A stretch of 64,000 nt of DNA from the NCBI RefSeq assembly GCF_003610785.1, contig NZ_RAQQ01000006.1:124001-188000 (forward strand). Reading direction: 5' to 3'. The notes beneath the pieces are model-generated. The model made no database searches, had not been told where the DNA came from, and worked only from the letters and a program-made list of their open reading frames with translations. The DNA comes from Micromonospora globbae. Lineage in GTDB: Bacteria > Actinomycetota > Actinomycetes > Mycobacteriales > Micromonosporaceae. The position numbers were made by a program, and so were the translations under genes. Positions 44,848-53,615 of this stretch are shown here, piece by piece (the stretch's first letter is position 1; each line of letters starts with the position of its first letter).

Positions 44848-45267
44848 ATGAGCCAGTACTTCCAGGTCAATGACCTCGTCCTGTGGAACCCCTCCAACCG
44901 GGTGGCCGAGTTGTTCGTCCGTACCAGCGAGGCCGTCGCCCCACTGGTCGACGTGCCGACCGGCATCGGCCCCATGCGCGCCGACGACTACGAGATCGAC
45001 CTCGACGTGTTCGTCGCCTTCGTGGACGCGCTGGTCGCGCAGTACCTGTCGTCGAGCCACGCGATCCTCAGGTCCCTGCTGGAAGGCTTCGTCGCCACCG
45101 CACTCGTGATGGTGGACCGGGCCGGCCGCACCGTGCCCTCGCTCCAGGCCACCGCCACGCTGGACCCGAGAGACGTCTCCGTGGGTCCCGGGGGGATCGC
45201 CCCGCTCGGCGACCCCGAGCGCCTGTACGAGCTCGCCCGCCGGCACGCCGCCGCGATGGCCCGCTGA
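44848..45267 (+). CDS. DUF6086-like protein (139 aa)
   Basis: Starts MSQYFQVNDLVLWNPSNRVA; continues FVRTSEAVAPLVDVPTGIGP and YLSSSHAILRSLLEGFVATA. I believe this is the actinobacterial family DUF6086, but function is unknown. Soluble, mixed alpha/beta. ATG behind TGGAGG. Stands alone between LtrA and the APH-type gene. Confidence 0.68.
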   Translation: MSQYFQVNDLVLWNPSNRVAELFVRTSEAVAPLVDVPTGIGPMRADDYEIDLDVFVAFVDALVAQYLSSSHAILRSLLEGFVATALVMVDRAGRTVPSLQATATLDPRDVSVGPGGIAPLGDPERLYELARRHAAAMAR

Positions 45268-45429
45268 CCGCCGACCAGGGCTGATCCGGCGCCCCGCGCG
45301 CCGACCTGCGCCGTACCCCGCGATCACCCCCGCCATCGAAATCGCTCGACCGGACGGCAGGGATGAGCCGATCATTACGCCAACTGCCAGCCCGGTCACG
45401 TGTCGGCCGCATCAGACAAGGACGTCTCG

Positions 45430-46371
45430 GTGAGCAACACGCCCCATCTCGGTCCGGTGCCCCAACGCATCACCGTCGACGCCGAGCTGGTGCGTCGACT
45501 CGTCGCCCACCAGTTCCCCCGGTGGGCCCACCTCCCGGTCGCGCCGGTGGCCGACGGCGGCTGGGACAACTGGACCTTCCACCTCGGCCCCGGGATGTCG
45601 GTGCATCTGCCCAGCGCGGCCGAGTACGCCCTGGCCGTCGACAAGGAGCACCGGTGGCTGCCGGAACTCGCCCCCCGGCTTCCGCTGCCCATCCCCGTGC
45701 CGCTCGCGAAAGGGGAGCCCGGTGAGGGCTACCCGTACCCGTGGTCCGTCTACTCGTGGCTCGACGGCGAACCCGCGAGTGCGGACCGCATCGCCGACCC
45801 CGTCCGGTTCGCCATCGACCTAGCCGAGTTCCTGTCGGCCCTACAGCGCATCGATCCCGCCGGGGGTCCCCTTCCCGGGCAGCACAACTGGTACCGGGGC
45901 GGCACGCTGCGCACCTACCACCGGGACGTCCAGCGCGCCCTCGCGGTGCTGGATGGCCACGTCGACGTCGGCCTGGCCCGGGAGATCTGGACGGACGCGC
46001 TGGACGCGTCCTGGGACGGCACGCAGACCTGGTTCCACGGTGACGTGGCCCAGGGAAATCTCCTGATCGACGACGGGAAACTGGCCGCCGTCATCGACTT
46101 CGGGACATGCGGTGTCGGCGATCCGGCGTGCGACATGGCCATCGCCTGGACGTTGTTGACCACCGAGGGCCGGCAGGCGTTCCGGGAGCGACTGGCCGTC
46201 GACGAGGGAACGTGGGCGCGTGGGCGCGGCTGGGCACTCTGGAAGACGCTCGCCGCCTGCGCCCGGACCGTGGGCCAGTCCGACGAACAGGCCGCGGTCG
46301 CACTGCGCGTCCTCGGTGTGATCTTCGACGAGTACGTGGCGGACGGCGGACGGCGGCAGTACCAGCCTTGA
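45430..46371 (+). CDS. Aminoglycoside phosphotransferase (APH)-family kinase
   Basis: 313 residues. Catalytic loop TWFHGDVAQGNLLIDDG (Asp in HGD) near 195-210, and metal-binding IDFGTCGVGDPACDMA near 218, the APH signature. N-terminal region has WDNWTFHLGPGMSVHLP, then the nucleotide-binding lobe. Family members phosphorylate aminoglycosides, macrolides, homoserine or other small alcohols; no specific substrate motif is visible. GTG 45430 with AAGGA seven bases ahead is preferred to GTG 45400. Confidence 0.85.
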   Translation: MSNTPHLGPVPQRITVDAELVRRLVAHQFPRWAHLPVAPVADGGWDNWTFHLGPGMSVHLPSAAEYALAVDKEHRWLPELAPRLPLPIPVPLAKGEPGEGYPYPWSVYSWLDGEPASADRIADPVRFAIDLAEFLSALQRIDPAGGPLPGQHNWYRGGTLRTYHRDVQRALAVLDGHVDVGLAREIWTDALDASWDGTQTWFHGDVAQGNLLIDDGKLAAVIDFGTCGVGDPACDMAIAWTLLTTEGRQAFRERLAVDEGTWARGRGWALWKTLAACARTVGQSDEQAAVALRVLGVIFDEYVADGGRRQYQP

Positions 46372-46487
46372 TCGTTCCGGGACGGGTTTGCACGTCCGCC
46401 CTGCCCCGTGATCGGATGGTGGCAGCATCGCGTGCCGGTGGCGGGCTGCGTCAGGCATGGAGGTGCGGAACCGAAGGGCCGCCATCA

Positions 46488-46979
46488 GTGGCTTCCCACG
46501 ACCGCGACCGTGCAGTCGCGCTCAGCCTGCAGCTCGCGCAGGCACATCAGGAACTGCGTCGCCAGATCGGCGAACTCAGGACCGGTCTGGGCCAGCACCG
46601 ACCGGAAGACGGCGTACTGGTGACCCATTGCCTGGCGTTCTGCGCCGCGTTGGCGTCGCATCACCGGGGCGAGGACACGGGCATGTTCGCCGAGCTGTTG
46701 CGGGAACGCCCCGACCTCGCGAAGACCGTCGCCAACCTCGTCGAGGACCACGAGATGATCGCGTCGATCCTGGCGCGGGTGGTCGAACTCGCCGACCGCG
46801 CCACCGGCTCCCACGGTCCGGCGCTGGAGGCGATCGACCGTGAACTCGACGGACTGGCGGCGATCATGGAGTCGCACTTCAACTACGAGGAACGCGCGAT
46901 CAGTGAGGCGCTGGACGCTGGGATACCGGACACGGGCTGGTCCGACCGGGTGTTCCGGTTCCGCGAGGGCGGGCACTGA
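46488..46979 (+). CDS. Hemerythrin-like (HHE) domain protein
   Basis: 163 residues, four-helix bundle. Iron-ligand candidates: H in QLAQAHQELRRQI, H-H in CAALASHHRGEDTGMFAELL, the H in VEDHEMIASILARV and E/H in MESHFNYEERAIS. Typical of di-iron proteins that sense or store O2, NO or iron. GTG start with AAGGG ahead. Confidence 0.85.
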   Translation: MASHDRDRAVALSLQLAQAHQELRRQIGELRTGLGQHRPEDGVLVTHCLAFCAALASHHRGEDTGMFAELLRERPDLAKTVANLVEDHEMIASILARVVELADRATGSHGPALEAIDRELDGLAAIMESHFNYEERAISEALDAGIPDTGWSDRVFRFREGGH

Positions 46980-47027
46980 TCCCCGTCGAGGTCGCGGGAG
47001 CGGGGTGCCCGCGCGAGGCCGGCGTCG

Positions 47028-48152
47028 TCAGTCTGCCGGCACCGGCTCGGCGGGCCGCCCTGAGAAGAAGCGGACGATGTCGTCGGCCGCCGTGGCGGAC
47101 AGCATCATGGCCTGGACTCGGGCGGACATCTCGGCGATCGGGTGGATCCTCGTGAACATCGCCTCCTCGTACGTCCGGATCGCCGTGTCGGGGTCGGCCG
47201 GGTGGGCGGCGAGTTCGGCCGCGAGTTCGGCGGCGTCGAGCATGGCCTGGTTGGCGCCCTCGCCGACCGGCGGCATGAGGTGCGCGGCGTCACCGATGAG
47301 GGTGATGCTCGGCTGGTGGGCCCAGCGGGTGCCGGTGGGCATCGCCTCGATCCTGCGCGGGGTCGGCGGGCCGTCACCGGCTTCGATGAGCGCGGTGAGG
47401 CGGGGATCCCAGCCGTCGAACACGTCCAGCAGCGCCCGTGTGCTGCGGTAGGTGTCCAGGGGGCGACCGTCCGGGGGTAGGGAGATCCCGACCCGGATGC
47501 TGCCGTCGCCGAGGCGTTGCGCCGCCAGGATGCGGCGCACACCGATGCACCAGAGGTTCCCGGGGCCAACCAGCTCGGCGAGGTCCGGGTGGCGCCGGTC
47601 GGCGTCGCTGATGCTCAACTCGACCAGGGTGGCCACGGGGGACAGCGTCGTGTCGGTCAGCAGCGACCGGACGACCGAGCGTGCGCCGTCCGCGCCGACG
47701 AGGACGTCACAGTCGGCGCCGCGGCCGCCGTCGAACGTCAGCGCGAAGCCGCCGTCGGGGCGTGGCGTCGCCGCCACGAGCCGGTGCCGCCACCGGACAG
47801 CGCCGGCGGGAAGCGAGTCGAGCAGAAGATCACGCAGTGCGCCGCGGTCGATCTCGGGGCGTCCGGCGAAGGAGCCGGGGTCGGGCCTGTGGTGCACGAG
47901 GGTACGTCCGGCCGGGTCGAGGATGCGGTGCTCCTCGCCCTCCGGCCGCGCCTCGGACCGGAACCGGCCGGCGAGACCCGCCGCGGCCAGGGCCTTCTGC
48001 CCGGACTCCGGGTGCAGGTCGAGCGAGCCACCCTGCGATCGCGCGGTTCGGCTCGCCTCCCGCTCGTACACCACCGCGTCGATGCCGTGCCGGTGCAGGA
48101 TCCGGGCCAGCGTCAGCCCACCGACGCCGCCGCCGGCGATCGCGATTCGCAT
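47028..48152 (-). CDS. FAD-dependent monooxygenase, TetX-like
   Basis: 374 residues, group A flavin monooxygenase. FAD-binding GxGxxG IAGGGVGGLTLARILHRHG at the N-terminus. QGGSLDLHPESGQKALAAAG and GRPEIDRGALRDLLLDSLP closely follow the pattern of TetX. Second FAD motif GDAAHLMPPVGEGANQAML is near 280. TetX hydroxylates tetracyclines; relatives act on other aromatics. Divergent from a TetR-family gene with a shared operator region. ATG 48152 has GGGGGA six bases ahead. Confidence 0.85.
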   Translation of the reverse strand: MRIAIAGGGVGGLTLARILHRHGIDAVVYEREASRTARSQGGSLDLHPESGQKALAAAGLAGRFRSEARPEGEEHRILDPAGRTLVHHRPDPGSFAGRPEIDRGALRDLLLDSLPAGAVRWRHRLVAATPRPDGGFALTFDGGRGADCDVLVGADGARSVVRSLLTDTTLSPVATLVELSISDADRRHPDLAELVGPGNLWCIGVRRILAAQRLGDGSIRVGISLPPDGRPLDTYRSTRALLDVFDGWDPRLTALIEAGDGPPTPRRIEAMPTGTRWAHQPSITLIGDAAHLMPPVGEGANQAMLDAAELAAELAAHPADPDTAIRTYEEAMFTRIHPIAEMSARVQAMMLSATAADDIVRFFSGRPAEPVPAD

Positions 48153-48165
48153 CAACATCCCCCGT

Positions 48166-48202
48166 TACCGTACGCTGTATTCCATGGATACGCCGTACGG
48201 TA
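48166..48202. promoter_or_regulatory. Inverted repeat covering the tetR start
   Basis: Perfect 9-bp inverted repeat TACCGTACG-N19-CGTACGGTA. The TetR ATG (48184) is in the centre and the monooxygenase start is 14 bp from the left arm. An inner GTAT..ATAC pair surrounds CCATGG. Good candidate for the repressor site over both divergent promoters; the tetR mRNA would be nearly leaderless. Confidence 0.65.
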
Positions 48203-48912
48203 GCGCACCGCTGCCCGTCTGGGAACGGCCCGAGCCGCAGCCGCGGGCGGCGCCGGTGCCGCTGAGCCGCACGAAGATCGCCGCCACGGCGATCCGGATC
48301 GCCGACGCCCACGGCCTCGAAGGGCTCTCGGTACGCAAGATCGCCAAAGAACTCGGTGTCGGTCCGATGCGGCTCTACGACTACGTGACCAACAGGTCAG
48401 AACTGCTCGACCTGATGGTCGACGCCGTGTACGCCCAGATCGCCGAGGCCGCCGGCCAGCACCCCGAGTGGCGCGCCACGGTACTGGCCATCGTCCACCG
48501 GACCCGCGAGGCCGCTCTTGCCCACGAGTGGTTCGCCGACCTGCTCGGCGCCCGGCCGCACCTCGGACCTCACGCGCTCGCCGTGGGCGAGGCGACCGCG
48601 GCGGCGCTCAGCCAGGCCCCCGGCGTACGCGATGTCGATGACCTCCAGCGGGCCCTGGGCGCCCTCAACGCGTTCATCGTCGGAGCCCTCCGCAGGGAGG
48701 TCACCGAGCGCCGCACCGCCCGTTCGACCGGCACCGACCTGGCCGCCTGGCAGGCCACCCACGGGCCCTACCTGACCCGCATGCTCGAAACCGGCCGCTA
48801 CCCCACCGTCGCCCGACTCGTCATCGACGGCGCCCACCTCGACGCCGAGGAGACCTTCCACCACAACCTGACCACCATCCTGGACGGCATCACGAGCCGA
48901 CCCCGCAGGTGA
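48184..48912 (+). CDS. TetR-family repressor (tetracycline-repressor-like C-domain)
   Basis: 242 residues. HTH: TKIAATAIRIADAHGLEGLS then VRKIAKELGVGPMRLYDYV near 30-70. The C-terminal ligand domain (100-235) has the TetR_C-type pattern: HEWFADLLGARPHLGPHALA and LNAFIVGALRREVTE. An N-terminal Pro-rich extension of 27 residues precedes the HTH. Divergent from the TetX-like monooxygenase (31 bp apart), which is the usual arrangement of drug-responsive repressor and inactivating enzyme. Confidence 0.9.
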   Translation: MDTPYGSAPLPVWERPEPQPRAAPVPLSRTKIAATAIRIADAHGLEGLSVRKIAKELGVGPMRLYDYVTNRSELLDLMVDAVYAQIAEAAGQHPEWRATVLAIVHRTREAALAHEWFADLLGARPHLGPHALAVGEATAAALSQAPGVRDVDDLQRALGALNAFIVGALRREVTERRTARSTGTDLAAWQATHGPYLTRMLETGRYPTVARLVIDGAHLDAEETFHHNLTTILDGITSRPRR

Positions 48913-48950
48913 CCCCGCGGAGGTTTCTGCTCCCGACGTCGGACGTGGCG

Positions 48951-49694
48951 CTAGACAGCTTCGAGGACCAGGAACAGGTAGCACAGGATGTACCCCGAGG
49001 GGGAGGTCACGAGGTCGGGGAACGCCTCACGGGCACCGGGTGCGGGAGGTGGTTCGCTCATGACGGCGATCCGGAAGCCGGCCGCGACGAACTCGTTGGT
49101 GATCGCGTGCAGTGGTCGGTGCCAGTACGTCAGCACGGCGGGCTGGCCGTCGAACGTGTACTCCTCGGACCACTGTTCGGTGGCGAAGTAGTCGCCTTCG
49201 GGCCTGATCAGGTGGTAGACGAAGGGGTGGTTGACGGCCACGATGAGCCGGCCGCCGGGCACGAGCACGCGCCGCAGCTCGGCGAGCGGCGCCGTCCAGT
49301 CCTCGAGGTAGTGAAGGACCAGGCACACGACGACGTCGTCGAACGCGGCGTCGGGGAACGGCAGAGGCTCGTCACCCAGACCGCCCTGATGCAGGGCAGT
49401 GCCATCGCCGAGCCGCTGCCGGGCCAGGTCCAGCATCTTGGCGCTCGGGTCGATGCCGGTCACGATGGCGCCACGATCGCGCAGTGCCGCGAGCAGGGGG
49501 CCGGCTCCGCAGCCGACGTCGAGGATCCGCCGCCCGGCCACGTCTCCCGCCAGGTCCAGCATCGCCGGCCGGGTGTAGTAGCCGTTGATGAGGTTGGACT
49601 CGGTCTCGGCCGCGTACGCCTCGGCGAAGCTGTCGTAGTCGTTGGCCAGAGTCTGGCCGGCGGGCCGGGAGGAGTGGTCAAGGTCAGGAGACAT
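48951..49694 (-). CDS. Class I SAM-dependent methyltransferase
   Basis: 247 residues. SAM motif I ILDVGCGAGPLLAALRDRGA near 60; motif II IVTGIDPSAKMLDLAR; post-I FPDAAFDDVVVCLVLHYLED; then RVLVPGGRLIVAVNHP. UbiE/Methyltransf_11 type. Substrate unknown. It is convergent with the TetR gene and lies at the edge of the tRNA-Gly-repeat region. Confidence 0.9.
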   Translation of the reverse strand: MSPDLDHSSRPAGQTLANDYDSFAEAYAAETESNLINGYYTRPAMLDLAGDVAGRRILDVGCGAGPLLAALRDRGAIVTGIDPSAKMLDLARQRLGDGTALHQGGLGDEPLPFPDAAFDDVVVCLVLHYLEDWTAPLAELRRVLVPGGRLIVAVNHPFVYHLIRPEGDYFATEQWSEEYTFDGQPAVLTYWHRPLHAITNEFVAAGFRIAVMSEPPPAPGAREAFPDLVTSPSGYILCYLFLVLEAV

Positions 49695-49746
49695 GCGGCC
49701 GATCCTGGCAGGTTCGGTCGCTCCGAGGTGCCCCGCGGCGCGATCG

Positions 49747-49780
49747 TGGAGCGGGTGGCGGGAATCGAACCCGCACTGTC
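49747..49780 (-). repeat. Degenerate copy of the tRNA-Gly 3' end (att-like)
   Basis: 34 bp matching the 3' end of tRNA-Gly (50936-51009), including the CCA complement and the whole T-arm, with one mismatch. The rest of a tRNA is missing: no acceptor-stem partner. Typical of an integration scar at a tRNA 3' end. Confidence 0.8.
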
Positions 49781-49813
49781 GGCTGGAAGTTGCCGATCTG
49801 GCCGAATCGGCTG

Positions 49814-50116
49814 CTAGCGCCGCACGAAGATGAGGCAGGCCATAGCGGCCGCGATGGTGACAAAACCCGCTGCGTTCAGCGTTACCACGATCGGATGCGG
49901 AATCGACGGAAACTGCGCTGACGCTCCCAGGACGATAGTGACACCTACCAGTGCGAGCGAGCTGCCTTTGCGCAACGGCAGCGGCGCGAAACTGGAACGT
50001 GGCCGCGGTACACGCCCCGTGACGATTATTCCGATGCCGAGAGCTATGGCGACGATGCCGAAAACCTCAAAGATCAGCAGCACGGCGACAGGGGGAGATG
50101 CTGACGGGGTGAGCAC
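49814..50116 (-). CDS. Small three-helix membrane protein
   Basis: 100 residues with three hydrophobic segments (VAVLLIFEVFGIVAIALGIG, ALVGVTIVLGASAQF, IVVTLNAAGFVTIAAAMACL). Base composition is clearly less GC-rich than the flanks. It lies between two tRNA-Gly-end copies, consistent with transferred DNA. GTG start at 50116, no clear ribosome site. Function unknown. Confidence 0.6.
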   Translation of the reverse strand: MLTPSASPPVAVLLIFEVFGIVAIALGIGIIVTGRVPRPRSSFAPLPLRKGSSLALVGVTIVLGASAQFPSIPHPIVVTLNAAGFVTIAAAMACLIFVRR

Positions 50117-50312
50117 GGCGTGATCTTTACACGCCTGAATTCCAGCGGCTACCCCGACTGCGCGGCGAGATAGGCATTGCCCCACCCAACCGGTACCTGA
50201 CCCCCTGGCCGCGATGTACGTGACAGCGGGTCAACGGCATGCTGGCGTCAGCGGATCTCGGATCGGGCACGCGATTGAGGGCGGCTGCCGTCCCGGGTGA
50301 GAGGCTGAACGC

Positions 50313-50591
50313 ATGGGACTGGACAAGGAGGCGCCCGCGCGGCTTGCCGACGCACGTCTCGCTGAATGGCGACGCGTCGGCTATGGCGAGTGGTGCGCGA
50401 TGCTCGGCGACAAGGACGTACGCCAGGTCGTCGGCGAGGATGGCAAGCGGTACAGCGTGGTCAGCTACGCCCTTGACGATGGCGAAGGGCGCGTCCGCAT
50501 GTCGGTGGCCGTGGACGACGGGGACTGGTCGGCGTTCGTGCCGCTGGTGCGCGACGAAATCATGGAGCCAAATGGCACCTTCGTCGAGTGA
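50313..50591 (+). CDS. Hypothetical protein (92 aa) in the tRNA-Gly-repeat region
   Basis: Starts MGLDKEAPARLADARLAEWR; contains GYGEWCAMLGDKDVRQVV and ends in an acidic MSVAVDDGDWSAFVPLVRDE stretch. Compact alpha/beta appearance, single Cys. A GAGAGG site lies ahead of the ATG. No family recognised. Located between degenerate tRNA-Gly ends. Confidence 0.6.
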   Translation: MGLDKEAPARLADARLAEWRRVGYGEWCAMLGDKDVRQVVGEDGKRYSVVSYALDDGEGRVRMSVAVDDGDWSAFVPLVRDEIMEPNGTFVE

Positions 50592-50645
50592 CCTCTTCTG
50601 GTGAAAGAATGATCGATCGTCGGTCTTGAGCTGGGCCCCCGCCAC

Positions 50646-50683
50646 TGAGCGGGTGACGGGGATCGAGCCGCTGTCAGCTTCGG
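50646..50683 (-). repeat. Second degenerate copy of the tRNA-Gly 3' end
   Basis: TGAGCGGGTGACGGGGATCG and following bases align to the tRNA-Gly T-arm and anticodon side (to GTCAGCTT) with two small deletions. More decayed than the copy at 49747. The 50684-50893 stretch beyond it shows no gene. Confidence 0.6.
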
Positions 50684-50893
50684 AATGGTCGAGTGGGAGC
50701 GGCTGCCCAGGCGTTGGCCTCGCACCCGCCACCGGCCGCGACCGGCCCGCCGCCCTGGCCGACGCCGCAATGCACCGGGTCCAAGGCCAGCCGCACCGGC
50801 GTCACCCTGTCCGACCCACGCAACACGGCCGGCGGCGGATCAAGAAGGGTCGGGATCGGGCGCGGCCAGCGCAAGAGGCGGTAGCAACGATCA

Positions 50894-50930
50894 AGGCCCC
50901 AGCCAGGAAACCTGTCCTGAACTGGGGCCT
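50894..50930 (-). terminator. Terminator downstream of tRNA-Gly
   Basis: Perfect 9-bp inverted repeat AGGCCCCAG / CTGGGGCCT with a 19-nt loop, starting 6 bp after the tRNA 3' end on the minus strand. Confidence 0.7.
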
Positions 50931-50935
50931 CACGT

Positions 50936-51009
50936 TGGAGCGGGTGACGGGAATCGAACCCGCACTGTCAGCTTGGGAAGCTGATGTTCTGCCATTGAAC
51001 TACACCCGC
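50936..51009 (-). tRNA. tRNA-Gly(CCC), CCA encoded
   Basis: 74 nt. Acceptor GCGGGTG pairs with CACCCGC. D-arm TAGTTCAATGGCAGA; anticodon stem TCAGC/GCTGA with loop TTCCCAA (anticodon CCC); T-arm GCGGGTTCGATTCCCGT; discriminator T, then genomic CCA. All arms pair. The antisense translation of this gene gives the well-known spurious peptide RVTGIEPALSAWE seen in databases. Confidence 0.95.
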
Positions 51010-51232
51010 AGGCGGGACCACTGTACCTGAGTCACCAGCCACGTGCACCCAGGTACCCCCTCGGCTGTGGCCGCGTGCCGGCCCGCTGGCCGCCGCCACC
51101 CCGCCCAGGAAACTTCCGCCACGGCAACCTATGGGCGTTCTCAAATCTGTCGATCGGTTGTAACGTCTGCCACACGTTCTCAGCCACGGCGCGACACATC
51201 CCCCGGTCGCGCCGCCAGAAAGAGGTGGGCCC

Positions 51233-52213
51233 ATGGGACTTCGTCCCCACCTGCTGACCCGGCGTACCGCCGGTGTCGCGTCGACGACCCTCGCGCTGCT
51301 GCTCAGCACCGCCGCGGTGGGTGTCGTTCCGGCCGCGTCGGCCTTCTCCGCCGCCCCGGCGGGCACCTGCGTCGAGCCGGCCGACGTCCACGCCGACGCT
51401 CGGATCAAGGCGGGCGGCATCGCCCGCCACGAACCCAACGAGCTGACGGCGCAGCAGGTCAAAGAGCGGGAGGCGGACCTGGCGGCCGCGCTGCGGGAGC
51501 GTGCGAGCCGGCAGAGCGCCACGGTGGCACCGCTCGCCACGGTCACCATCCCCGTGGTCGTGCACGTGATCCAGGAGGACAGCACCCGGGCCGGCGGCAA
51601 CATCCCCGACTCGATGATCAGCAACCAGATCAGCGTGCTGAACCAGGCATACAGCGGCGCGACCGGCGGCGCATCGACCGCCTTCGCCTTCCAGCTCCAG
51701 AAGATCAACCGGGTCACCAACCCCGCGTGGTACCCGATCGTGCAGGGCTCGTCCGCGGAGCGGTCGATGAAGTCGTCGCTGCGTGAGGGCGGCAAGAACG
51801 TCCTCAACATGTACCTCGGCGAGCTGAGCGACGACCTGCTCGGCTGGGCGACCTTCCCGCAGCGGCGGCTGAACAGCATGGACGGCGTGGTCGTGCTCAA
51901 CGAGTCGCTGCCCGGCGGCACCGCCACGAACTACAACCAGGGCGACACCGCCACGCACGAGGTCGGCCACTGGCTGAACCTCTACCACACCTTCCAGGGC
52001 GGCTGCTCCGGCTCCGGTGACAGCGTCAGCGACACCCCGGCCGAGGCGTCGCCGGCGTACCAGTGCCCGACCGGCCGGGACACGTGCAGCGCGCCCGGCC
52101 TGGACCCCATCACCAACTTCATGGACTACACGTACGACTCGTGCATGTACCAGTTCACCCCTGGGCAGGCGAGCCGCATGCTGACCGCGTGGAACGCCTA
52201 CCGCGCGGCCTGA
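51233..52213 (+). CDS. Secreted zinc metalloprotease, M43 (pappalysin-like)
   Basis: 326 residues. Signal peptide with basic start and hydrophobic core (STTLALLLSTAAVGVVPAAS). After a pro-region comes the catalytic domain with the metzincin zinc motif TATHEVGHWLNLYHTF (HExxHxxxxxH) near 242-256 and the Met-turn ITNFMDYTYDSC. Four Cys nearby (GGCSGSG, YQCPTG, DTCSAP, DSCMYQ) suggest disulfides. Exported protein-degrading enzyme. ATG behind AGAGGTGG; a strong terminator follows. Confidence 0.92.
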   Translation: MGLRPHLLTRRTAGVASTTLALLLSTAAVGVVPAASAFSAAPAGTCVEPADVHADARIKAGGIARHEPNELTAQQVKEREADLAAALRERASRQSATVAPLATVTIPVVVHVIQEDSTRAGGNIPDSMISNQISVLNQAYSGATGGASTAFAFQLQKINRVTNPAWYPIVQGSSAERSMKSSLREGGKNVLNMYLGELSDDLLGWATFPQRRLNSMDGVVVLNESLPGGTATNYNQGDTATHEVGHWLNLYHTFQGGCSGSGDSVSDTPAEASPAYQCPTGRDTCSAPGLDPITNFMDYTYDSCMYQFTPGQASRMLTAWNAYRAA

Positions 52214-52226
52214 CCTTCCGCGTACC

Positions 52227-52264
52227 GCCGGTGCCGGCCCCATGGCGAGGGGGCCGGCACCGGC
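52227..52264 (+). terminator. Terminator after the metalloprotease gene
   Basis: Perfect 15-bp inverted repeat GCCGGTGCCGGCCCC / GGGGCCGGCACCGGC, followed by TTCTTTCTC, the best intrinsic terminator of the window. Confidence 0.92.
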
Positions 52265-52286
52265 TTCTTTCTCTCCCCAGGACGTG

Positions 52287-52838
52287 TCAGGCGGCCGAGC
52301 GGTGGGGTTCGCGGCGGGCGGGGCGCGTCTGCCGTACCGGCGTCGGCCCGGCCCGACGGCCCGGCGCCCGCGGGTCGAGCCAGACCTGCACGGCCGGACG
52401 GCCGTGCCCCTCGCCCGGCCCGCCGGCGGTGCCCGAGTCGCGCCGCGCCAGCATGGCCACGTCGACGGTGAACTCGAACAGCCGCCAGTCGACGTGCGGA
52501 GCGGCCCCGGCGCGGGCCGCGAGCCGGGCCACCCGGCCCTGGTCGGTGACCGGCAGGGCCTGGCCGGCCACGTAGGCCTCGTCGTCGCTCTCCTCCGGCG
52601 GGAAGGAGTGCAGGGCGTAGCGCCCGTCGCGCTCCAGGTCGCGCCGCTTGGGCGAGTCGATGATGAAGCAGAACAGCCCTTCATCGGTGATCACCGGAGA
52701 CACCGGGTGCACCCGGGGCCCGCCGTCGGCGCGGACCGTGGCCAGATAGCCGAAGCCCGGACCGTACTGCTGCAGGAGAATGCGGATCCCGTCGGCGAGC
52801 CGGGGCTCGTCAGCGGCGAATTCGGACCAGGAAGCCAT
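52287..52838 (-). CDS. Pyridoxamine 5'-phosphate oxidase-like (PPOX/FDOR) protein
   Basis: 183 residues. The split-barrel flavin fold is seen in [20 protein letters not shown] and [20 protein letters not shown], followed by [13 protein letters not shown]. Uses FMN or F420; substrate unknown. The C-terminal 45 residues are low-complexity Arg/Pro. Ends 23 bp from the terminator of the metalloprotease. Confidence 0.8.
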   Translation of the reverse strand: MASWSEFAADEPRLADGIRILLQQYGPGFGYLATVRADGGPRVHPVSPVITDEGLFCFIIDSPKRRDLERDGRYALHSFPPEESDDEAYVAGQALPVTDQGRVARLAARAGAAPHVDWRLFEFTVDVAMLARRDSGTAGGPGEGHGRPAVQVWLDPRAPGRRAGPTPVRQTRPARREPHRSAA

Positions 52839-52938
52839 GCCGGCATTCTATCGAACAAATGTACGAGGAGCGACCGCGACGCGCTGGTCACCGGCACCGG
52901 GATCGAGCCGGCGAGGCGCGCCTCGCTATGGTGGTGCG

Positions 52939-53517
52939 ATGCTGCTCTCCGACCGCGACCTGGTCTCCGAGATCAAGGCCGGCACGCTCGGGCTGGAGCC
53001 GTTCGAGCCCACCCTGGTGCAGCCGTCGAGCATCGACGTACGCCTCGACCGGCTCTTCCGGGTCTTCAACAACCACCTCTACACGCACATCGACCCGGCC
53101 CGGCAGCAGGACGACCTGACCTCCGTGGTCGAGGTCCCCGACGGGGAGCCGTTCGTGCTGCACCCGGGCGAGTTCGTGCTCGCCTCGACGCTCGAGGTAA
53201 TCTCGCTCGGTGACCAGCTCGCCGGCCGCCTGGAGGGGAAGTCGAGTCTGGGCCGGCTCGGCCTGCTCACCCACTCCACCGCGGGCTTCATCGACCCCGG
53301 CTTCTCCGGCCACGTGACGCTGGAACTGTCGAACGTGGCCAACCTGCCGATCACGCTCTGGCCCGGCATGAAGATCGGTCAGCTCTGCATCTTCCGGCTC
53401 TCGTCGCCGGCCGAGCACCCGTACGGATCGGCCGTGTACGGCTCGCGCTACCAGGGCCAGCGTGGCCCCACACCGAGCCGCGCCTGGCAGAACTGGCGTA
53501 CCTGGCCGACCCGCTGA
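52939..53517 (+). CDS. dcd: dCTP deaminase
   Basis: 192 residues. Starts [15 protein letters not shown]. The trimeric dUTPase-fold motifs are [30 protein letters not shown] and [20 protein letters not shown], with the catalytic Glu in the last one. Actinobacterial Dcd is often bifunctional, making dUMP directly from dCTP; sequence alone does not decide. ATG at 52939. Confidence 0.95.
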   Translation: MLLSDRDLVSEIKAGTLGLEPFEPTLVQPSSIDVRLDRLFRVFNNHLYTHIDPARQQDDLTSVVEVPDGEPFVLHPGEFVLASTLEVISLGDQLAGRLEGKSSLGRLGLLTHSTAGFIDPGFSGHVTLELSNVANLPITLWPGMKIGQLCIFRLSSPAEHPYGSAVYGSRYQGQRGPTPSRAWQNWRTWPTR

Positions 53518-53564
53518 GCCGGACCCCGGGGCGGCGGCGAGGCACCACGGGTCGCCCCTGACGA

Positions 53565-53605
53565 GAGGGGCCCTCCGCCGGCGCATGCGCCGGGAAGGGA
53601 CCCCT
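53565..53605. terminator. Terminator between dcd and the NlpC/P60 gene
   Basis: GAGGGGCCCT pairs imperfectly with AGGGACCCCTC, enclosing a perfect CCGGCGCATGCGCCGG palindrome. Convergent genes end on both sides. Confidence 0.8.
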
Positions 53606-53615
53606 CCTTCGTGCG

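Noticed and set aside
50626..51030. Open frame containing RVTGIEPALSAWE
   Set aside because: This is the antisense translation of tRNA-Gly and its degenerate copies, a known annotation artefact.
52883..52912. A further tRNA-Gly-like scrap (gggatcgagcc) upstream of dcd
   Set aside because: Only about 11 bases fit the T-loop and the arms do not pair; too short to separate from chance.
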